A stretch of 12,322 nucleotides of DNA from Gemmatimonadota bacterium. Its GTDB lineage: Bacteria; Gemmatimonadota; Gemmatimonadetes; Longimicrobiales; Gaopeijiaceae. Below, in pieces: positions 8,156 to 12,322 of this stretch; position 1 is the first letter of the stretch, and each line of letters opens with the position of its first letter. The translations under genes were made by a program, and so were the position numbers. The notes beneath the pieces are model-generated. The model did not search any database and was not told the origin of the DNA. It saw only the letters and a program-made list of their open reading frames with translations. The DNA lies in the NCBI GenBank assembly GCA_003567615.1, contig PWZC01000020.1, positions 1-12,322 on the forward strand. The letters run 5' to 3'.

Positions 8156-8463
8156 TTACTCCTCGGCCGCCGCCAACTCAAGCACCGAGCCCACGATGGG
8201 AACGACGGCGTTGGCGTCCCAGGTGGACGGGTCGTCGACAGTGCACCGGGCCTGGCCTCCCCCACCCCGTTCATCGACGAAGAGCGAGGTGGAGCCATCG
8301 TTCTTGAACGTCGCCAAGTGCCCGTGGGCGAAGTTCGGGTCCACCACCTCGTCGATGCGTAACGGGCCCCGGGGGTCGATATGTCGAAGAGGGTCCCGTT
8401 CCCCGAACAGGCACCGGCGGCGATGCCCAGCTGCGGTAAGACCGTGGTGTCGTGGCACTGGTT
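8156..8463 (-). pseudogene. Fragment of an LVIVD-repeat (beta-propeller-like) protein, frameshifted
   Basis: On the minus strand one frame reads NQCHDTTVLPQLGIAAGACS and then GNGTLFDIS (8463 down to about 8377). The adjacent frame then continues DPRGPLRIDEVVDPNFAHGH, LATFKNDGSTSLFVDE, RGGGGQARCTVDDPSTWDAN and ends ELAAAEE with TAA at 8156-8158. Joined, these match the part of LVIVD-repeat secreted proteins with the C-H-D-x-T-V block, a LWDISDP-like segment and a DEWGGG-like segment. A single missing base near 8376 (ATATCGACC where ATATCGGACC would restore frame) explains the switch. Intact homologues run hundreds of residues further at both ends, including a downstream CVAHNGS-type block absent here. 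Some upstream sequence (to about 8530) may also belong. This is a relic with no expected activity. Confidence 0.65.
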
Positions 8464-8742
8464 GGTCTCGCGGGACTTCTGCGAGCCGGGCCCATGGGTG
8501 CCCATCGCCAGGAGACACTCCGAGGACACCGCACAGGCTTCTCCTTGTTCGGCTGGTCCGGAATGGCGGTCCTCGGGACCGGTCAAGGGTCCTGAAGGCC
8601 GGCAAGTCTCTTTTGCGGCATAGCACCAGCGAAGGCGTATCCGGAGGTCCGGGGCAAGTTCGGATCTCCCCGCCTTCGCGGTCATTCGGGACGGTGGGGC
8701 CACGCCGAGATGGTGGGACCGGGATGAATAGGGACGGGGTCA

Positions 8743-8921
8743 GGTACCCAACGCTGAATGGACGTTCACTTTTCGGACTGCGTTCAGCAAAGGTGACCGT
8801 ATAGGTACCCAATGCTGAACGGACGCCGCGGGGAGAGAGGTGCGTTCAGCAAAGGTGACCGTATAGGATACCAACGCCGAACGCACCCGCCTTCGGGGCC
8901 CTCTGTTCAGCAAAAGGTACC
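8743..8921. repeat. Tandem palindromic repeat units of about 61 bp
   Basis: Three consecutive units start at 8743, 8804 and 8866 (periods 61 and 62 bp; the last is shortened and ends before a GGTACC at 8916). Each unit opens with GGTACCCAA or a variant, followed by GCTGAACG or a variant, and closes with CGTTCAGC or GTTCAGC. Each can therefore fold into a hairpin whose outer stem is conserved while the inner 20-22 nt differ completely. The junction GGTGACCGTATAGGTACC is conserved between units 1 and 2, and nearly so between 2 and 3. Inner loops often self-pair (CCCG CCTT CGGG in unit 3). Seen the other way, this is a conserved block of about 40 bp alternating with variable blocks of about 21 bp. 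No gene is visible; a REP/BIME-like element is the likeliest type. Confidence 0.75.
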
Positions 8922-9020
8922 CAGCCCCGGCCGACCCGGCGCCCCGCCTGGACCTACCGGGAATCCTCACGGCGCCGGATGACCGCCCACAGGCTCTCCC
9001 TCATCGCCGCGCGCTGACCC

Positions 9021-9830
9021 ATGGGCCCTACCCTTCCCTACCGTCGGCTGATACTGGTCCCATATTCCACCAGAATCCATCGGAGGTCCATGCTATGGCA
9101 ACCTGTCCCTCCCCGCTGCGGCGCCCCCCCTGCTGGGGGCCAGGTACTCTTCAGCATCTGGAGTCCCTATCAGACGGAGGACCCTTCAAGCATCCCCGAA
9201 TCCCACCGGGTGGAACTCATCCGGAAGGGCCCGGAAGTCACCGTCGGCACCTTCGGCAACGAGGGCTCCGGCAGCCAGAGTCGCCTCTCCTTCGATTGGC
9301 GTGCCGGGGAGCGCTACGGGGTTCTCACCCGAATCCACCCCAACGGCGACGACACAACCGACTACACCTCATGGCTCCACGACACCGAGACGGGGGGCTG
9401 GCACCTCATCGCCTCCTTTCGCCGTCCCTTCATGGACACTCACGGGCGCGGCGTCTACTCCTTCCTCGAGAACTTCCTCCCCTCTACAGGCAACCGCACC
9501 CGCGAGGCACGCTACGACGCCCAGTTCATCGCCGGTACCGACGGCCGGTGGCACGAGGTGGAGCGCCTCACCTTCACCACCGACAGCACCGGTAACCGGA
9601 GGTATCGCACCGATTACCTGGGAGGAACGCTGGACGGCGGCCCGTTCCTCTTCACCACCGACAGCACCGGTAACCGGAGGTATCGCACCGATTACCTGGG
9701 AGGAACGCTGGACGGCGGCCCGTTCCTCCGGATTGGCGGGTTCTTCAGTACCGAAGGGGAGTCGGGAACAGTGCTGACCCGCCAGAGCCGGACCCACACT
9801 CCGAGTGTAGACCTGGCAGAATTGCCGTGA
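9021..9830 (+). CDS. DUF3472 domain protein, N-terminally truncated, with an internal duplication
   Basis: The convincing part runs from VLFSIWSPYQTEDP (about 9145) to the TGA at 9828-9830. It carries DUF3472 landmarks: GNEGSGSQSRLSFDWRAGE, TDYTSWLHD, WHLIASFRRPF, the YSFLENFLPSTGNRTREARY block and the IGGFFS strand. The function of DUF3472 is not established; members are usually secreted and longer, often with a second N-terminal domain and a signal peptide, both missing here. The start is undetermined. The ATG at 9021 has no ribosome site. The ATG at 9090 is in frame but only 3 nt after GGAGG, and the best-spaced ATG (9095) is out of frame. Residues before VLFSIW do not resemble the family. 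A 26-residue segment (FTTDSTGNRR...DGGPFL) occurs twice in tandem. Probably a decaying gene. Confidence 0.6.
   Translation: MGPTLPYRRLILVPYSTRIHRRSMLWQPVPPRCGAPPAGGQVLFSIWSPYQTEDPSSIPESHRVELIRKGPEVTVGTFGNEGSGSQSRLSFDWRAGERYGVLTRIHPNGDDTTDYTSWLHDTETGGWHLIASFRRPFMDTHGRGVYSFLENFLPSTGNRTREARYDAQFIAGTDGRWHEVERLTFTTDSTGNRRYRTDYLGGTLDGGPFLFTTDSTGNRRYRTDYLGGTLDGGPFLRIGGFFSTEGESGTVLTRQSRTHTPSVDLAELP
9082..9086 (+). promoter_or_regulatory. GGAGG ribosome-binding site pointing to an out-of-frame ATG
   Basis: GGAGG is 8 nt before the ATG at 9095, an ideal spacing. That ATG is in a different frame from the DUF3472 coding sequence. The in-frame ATG at 9090 is only 3 nt away. This fits an original start followed by loss of the N-terminal region, or an indel in the C and G runs at 9121-9140. 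Confidence 0.35.
9572..9727 (+). repeat. Exact 78-bp tandem duplication inside the DUF3472 gene
   Basis: The 78 bp at 9572-9649 are repeated without a mismatch at 9650-9727. The period is 26 codons, so the frame is kept and 26 residues appear twice. Perfect identity implies a very recent event or an assembly duplication. In DUF3472 homologues this strand-loop segment, just before the IGGFF strand, occurs once. Confidence 0.9.
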
Positions 9831-9847
9831 GCCGGTTCCGGGGCGGA

Positions 9848-9853
9848 TAAAAT
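9848..9853 (+). promoter_or_regulatory. Possible -10 element upstream of the PLP enzyme
   Basis: TAAAAT matches five of six bases of a sigma-70 -10 hexamer and stands out in very GC-rich surroundings. The only -35 candidate (TTGCCG, about 20 bp upstream) is weak and poorly spaced. CGAATC-CA-GATTCG, an inverted repeat, follows directly. Low confidence. Confidence 0.2.
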
Positions 9854-9865
9854 GCGAATCCAGAT

Positions 9866-9943
9866 TCGGATTTTGCGATCCGGCGAGATTCCCGCCATGG
9901 TGGGTCGGATTTTGCGATCCGGCGAGATTCCCGCCATGGTGGG
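9866..9943. repeat. Exact 39-bp tandem duplication in the intergenic region
   Basis: The 39 bp at 9866-9904 recur without mismatch at 9905-9943. Each copy contains two short stems, CGGAT-TTTGCG-ATCCG and GGCG-AGATTCC-CGCC, followed by a CCATGG palindrome. The first copy is preceded by the inverted repeat CGAATC-CA-GATTCG. The pair fills much of the 164-bp gap before the PLP enzyme gene. It may be part of a dispersed intergenic repeat family or belong to the 5' leader of the next gene. Confidence 0.85.
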
Positions 9944-9994
9944 CCTGCCGGGACCGAAGCCTCGAGCCCCCTTCCCTACCATCCCCCCCCGCCC

Positions 9995-11182
9995 ATGACC
10001 CACCCTCCCCGCCAAGGCCCCTCCACCCGCTGCGTCTGGGGTGGAGAGCCGGAATACTCGCCCGAAGGCGCCACCGTGCCCCCCATCTTCCACGGGGTCA
10101 CCTACGCGTACGACGATATGGAGGCCTGGCGGGCGGCGGGCGCCGGCGAGGGTCCGGGCTACATCTACTCCCGGAACCGGAACCCCACCGTGGAGCTCCT
10201 GGAGGAGAAGGTCCGGGCCCTTGAGGGCGCCGAGGCCGCCACGAGCTTCTCCACCGGGATGGCCGCGGTGAGCGGGGCCCTCTACACCTTCCTCTCCTCC
10301 GGCGACCGGGTGGTGAGCATCCGCGACAGCTACGGGGGCACGGGGAAGATCTTCACCACCTTCCTCCCGCGCTTCGGCGTCCAGGTCACCCTCTGCGAAA
10401 CCGATGACCATGCGGGGCTGGTGGAAGAGATCCGAAAAGGGTGTCGCCTGGTCTACCTGGAGAGCCCCACCAATCCCACCCTCAAGGTCCTGGATCTGGC
10501 CACCCTCGCCGCCGAGGCCCGGCAGGTGGGCGCCCTCACTGTGGTGGACAACACCTTCGCGACCCCCATCAACCAGCGGCCGCTGGAGCTGGGGGCGGAC
10601 CTCGTCGTCTACAGCGCCACCAAGTTCCTGGGCGGGCATTCCGACGCCATGGGGGGGCTACTGGTGGGGCGGAAGGAGCTGGTGGACGCCGCCTTCCACT
10701 TCCGGGAGATCCATGGTGCCTCCCTGGATCCCATGTCGGCCTTCCTCCTGGCCCGGGGCCTTCGCACCCTGGAGCTCCGGGTCGGTCGCCACAATGAGAA
10801 CGCCATGGCCGTGGCCCGCTTCCTCCGTGAGCATCCGGGGGTGGCCCAGGTGTTCTACCCCGGGCTTCCGGATCACCCGGGCCACGAGGTGGCGCGGCGC
10901 CAGATGAGCGGGTTCGGTGGGGTCCTGAGCTTCTCCCTCGCCGGGGGACCGGAGCTGGTGGACCCCTTCCTCGGGGCACTCCGTCTCGCTCACCGGGCCG
11001 CATCCCTGGGGTCGGTGGCCACCCTCGTCGGCCCCCCCGCCACCACCAGCCATGTGGAGCTCTCCCTCCAGGAGCGGGCCGCGCTGGGGATCCCCGAAGC
11101 GCTCATCCGCTACTCCACCGGGATCGAGAACGCCGAGGACCTGGTGGCCGATCTCGGGCAGGCGCTTGAGCATGTCGCCTGA
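9995..11182 (+). CDS. PLP-dependent Cys/Met metabolism enzyme (cystathionine gamma-synthase/lyase family)
   Basis: This 395-residue protein is full length for the family of cystathionine gamma-synthase, gamma- and beta-lyases, methionine gamma-lyase and O-acetylhomoserine sulfhydrylase, cytosolic fold-type I enzymes. Tyr58 and Arg60 in YSRNRNPT and the STGMA phosphate-binding segment (86-90) are conserved. Asp185 in VVDNTFATP contacts the cofactor ring. Lys210 in YSATKFLGGHSD is the Schiff-base lysine. GGVLSF and RYSTGIEN near the C-terminus are also typical. The exact reaction cannot be fixed from motifs. No Shine-Dalgarno precedes the ATG (the upstream sequence is C-rich), and no better start is seen because homology begins within the first 20 residues. 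It may be leaderless or weakly initiated. No methionine or cysteine pathway gene adjoins it; the HemS-type gene follows after 106 bp. Confidence 0.92.
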   Translation: MTHPPRQGPSTRCVWGGEPEYSPEGATVPPIFHGVTYAYDDMEAWRAAGAGEGPGYIYSRNRNPTVELLEEKVRALEGAEAATSFSTGMAAVSGALYTFLSSGDRVVSIRDSYGGTGKIFTTFLPRFGVQVTLCETDDHAGLVEEIRKGCRLVYLESPTNPTLKVLDLATLAAEARQVGALTVVDNTFATPINQRPLELGADLVVYSATKFLGGHSDAMGGLLVGRKELVDAAFHFREIHGASLDPMSAFLLARGLRTLELRVGRHNENAMAVARFLREHPGVAQVFYPGLPDHPGHEVARRQMSGFGGVLSFSLAGGPELVDPFLGALRLAHRAASLGSVATLVGPPATTSHVELSLQERAALGIPEALIRYSTGIENAEDLVADLGQALEHVA

Positions 11183-11196
11183 GGTACGGCCGTACC
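11183..11196. promoter_or_regulatory. Perfect 14-bp palindrome after the PLP enzyme stop
   Basis: GGTACGGCCGTACC begins immediately after the TGA and is perfectly self-complementary with no loop, as in an operator for a dimeric regulator. It lies in the 106-bp spacer upstream of the HemS-type gene. It does not resemble a Fur box. A weak promoter-like pair (TTGCAC, 17 bp, CAGAAT) follows at about 11210-11238. A terminator is less likely, since there is no loop and no T-tract. Confidence 0.35.
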
Positions 11197-11288
11197 CCCT
11201 GGAGCCCGTTGCACGTCAGGTGGGACGGGACCAGAATGGGCTGACGCAGTCTCTGGCGTGCCCGCCCCCCACCCAAGGAGTTGACCCA

Positions 11289-12322
11289 ATGTCTTCACCC
11301 CAGGCTCGCCCCGATTCGCTCGCTGCCCGCTGGAGAGAACTCCGAACCCGGGAGCCCCGGATCCGAGCCCGGGACGCCGCCCGCCGCCTCCAGGTCACTG
11401 AAGGCGAGCTGGTGGATTCCCTGGTGGGCCGGGGAGTCACCCGACTTCGCGGCCCCTGGATCCAGCTCCTCAAGGCCCTGGAACCCCTTGGCGCCATGAT
11501 GGCGCTGACCCGAAACGAGCACTGCGTCATTGAGAAGGACGGGGTCTACCGGCGGGTGGAGGACTTCGGGCACATGGGTCAGGTGCTGGATGAGGGGATC
11601 GACCTCAGGCTCTTCCTCACCCGATGGGGCGCGGCCTATCTGGTGCGGGACGATGAGGCGTATGGACTCCGCACCAGCATCCAGTTCTTCGACGTCCATG
11701 GGCACGCCGTCCACAAGGCCTACCCTCGCGGAGAGGGCGACGCCGGGGACAGTGGTGGGGACGAAGAGGGCCGTTCGGAGGAAGAAGAAGGGCTACCACA
11801 GCCGGCACCCGGCGGAGATTTGGGTGCCCAGGTCACCTTGGAAGGACTCGCCATGGAGATGGCGGACCCGGATCAGGATCCTGGGCTGGTGGTGCGGCCT
11901 CCGGTTCCCACTCCGCCGGAAAAGCCCGATGACGAGGTGGACCAACCGGGGCTTCGGGATGCATGGCTCGCCCTCCAGGACACCCATGACTTCCACCGTC
12001 TCCTGAAGCAGTTCGGGGTCGGTCGAATCCAGGCCCTGCGCCTGGCGGGGAGGGAGCTGGCCTGGCCCGTCTCCACCCGGGCCCACCGGGAGGTCCTGGA
12101 GGGAGCGGCCGCCGAATCGATTCCCCTCATGATCTTCGTGGGGAACCGCGGCGTCGTGCAGATCCACTCGGGCGTGGTCCGGAAGCTGGAGGCCGTGGGC
12201 CCCTGGTACAACGTCCTGGACCCGGGCTTCAACCTGCATCTCCGGGAAGAGGGGGTAACCTCGAGCTGGGTGGTGAGAAAGCCCACCAGCACCGGGGTGG
12301 TCACCGCCGTCGAGCTCTACGA
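11289..12322 (+). CDS. hemS: HemS/ChuS-family heme-handling protein (3' end beyond window)
   Basis: The 344 visible codons cover almost the whole family length (about 340-360 residues). Members are cytoplasmic proteins that bind imported heme and traffic or degrade it. Both halves of the internally duplicated fold are present. The N-terminal half has RARDAARRLQVTEGEL, MALTRNEHCVIEKDGVYRRV and SIQFFDVHGHAVHKAY (to about residue 145). The C-terminal half has LRDAWLALQDTHDFHRLL, ESIPLMIFVGNRGVVQIHSG and SSWVVRKPTSTGVVTAVELY. By analogy with HemS, His233 in DTHDFH is the likely axial heme ligand; His236 is adjacent. The linker between the halves carries a short acidic insert at about residues 148-170. 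AAGGAG 8 nt upstream fixes the ATG. No heme receptor or ABC transporter gene is in the window; such partners would be expected downstream. The symbol follows family resemblance only. Confidence 0.92.
   Translation, partial: MSSPQARPDSLAARWRELRTREPRIRARDAARRLQVTEGELVDSLVGRGVTRLRGPWIQLLKALEPLGAMMALTRNEHCVIEKDGVYRRVEDFGHMGQVLDEGIDLRLFLTRWGAAYLVRDDEAYGLRTSIQFFDVHGHAVHKAYPRGEGDAGDSGGDEEGRSEEEEGLPQPAPGGDLGAQVTLEGLAMEMADPDQDPGLVVRPPVPTPPEKPDDEVDQPGLRDAWLALQDTHDFHRLLKQFGVGRIQALRLAGRELAWPVSTRAHREVLEGAAAESIPLMIFVGNRGVVQIHSGVVRKLEAVGPWYNVLDPGFNLHLREEGVTSSWVVRKPTSTGVVTAVELY

Noticed and set aside
8743..8921. CRISPR array
   Set aside because: Only two complete conserved blocks exist, they differ by several bases, the variable parts are about 21 nt, and the symmetry places the variable part inside a hairpin loop. 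No cas gene is nearby.
8743..8921. Integron attC sites
   Set aside because: The arms read GTTCAGC/GCTGAAC, which does not fit the GTTRRRY core consensus, and no integrase or cassette genes are present.
8954..9022. Short minus-strand peptide MGQRAAMRESLWAVIRRR... (22 codons)
   Set aside because: It has a plausible start and G/C-ending codons but is too short and unsupported by any family or clear ribosome site.
9572..9943. Common origin of the 78-bp and 39-bp duplications because 78 is twice 39
   Set aside because: The two repeated sequences are unrelated, so the length relation is probably chance. Both being perfect does raise a shared assembly cause, which is covered by the read-level checks.
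9692..10639. Minus-strand open frame across the PLP enzyme and the 39-bp repeats
   Set aside because: Its N-terminal part is antisense to well-conserved PLP enzyme motifs, and the rest is only the translated repeat (MAGISPDRKIR twice).

Overview
The window is high-GC DNA (about two thirds G+C by eye). Its genes show the strong third-position G/C bias of a high-GC bacterium. The gene set (tricorn-like S41 peptidase with a WD40/TolB-type propeller, SLC5-type sodium symporter, NylB/class C-type serine hydrolase, DUF3472 protein, LVIVD-repeat fragment, HemS-type protein) recalls Gemmatimonadota or related environmental lineages. That assignment is inference from family composition; no rRNA or tRNA gene is visible.

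Layout. 1-3167 is a minus-strand block: a sodium:solute symporter (1293-3167), a serine hydrolase gene 3 bp downstream (272-1289) that has lost an internal segment and its frame, and the start of an unrecognised membrane protein (1-214) that runs off the window. A 457-bp divergent spacer (3168-3624) with several small hairpins separates this block from a large secreted tricorn-type peptidase on the plus strand (3625-6885).

6886-9994 is a zone of gene decay. It holds a 3' fragment of an unrecognised gene (minus), an HNH nuclease pseudogene with an apparent internal deletion, a nonsense codon and a frameshift (minus), a frameshifted fragment of an LVIVD-repeat protein (minus), and an N-terminally truncated DUF3472 protein carrying an exact 78-bp tandem duplication (plus). 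Between the remnants lie a long imperfect inverted repeat (about 7938-8028), tandem palindromic units of about 61 bp (8743-8921) and a 39-bp tandem duplication (9866-9943).

9995-12322 returns to intact genes on the plus strand: a PLP-dependent cystathionine gamma-synthase/lyase-family enzyme (9995-11182), a perfect 14-bp palindrome immediately after its stop, and a HemS/ChuS-type heme-handling protein (11289 to the window end, partial).

How the genes fit together. The symporter and hydrolase look translationally coupled. The peptidase, symporter and hydrolase could together serve peptide or amide scavenging, but that is inference. The most unusual material is the repeat-rich decayed interval, not any intact gene. 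I found no convincing defence, CRISPR or biosynthetic system. Several lesions sit at short repeats, so assembly collapse or duplication must be excluded before they are read as biology.
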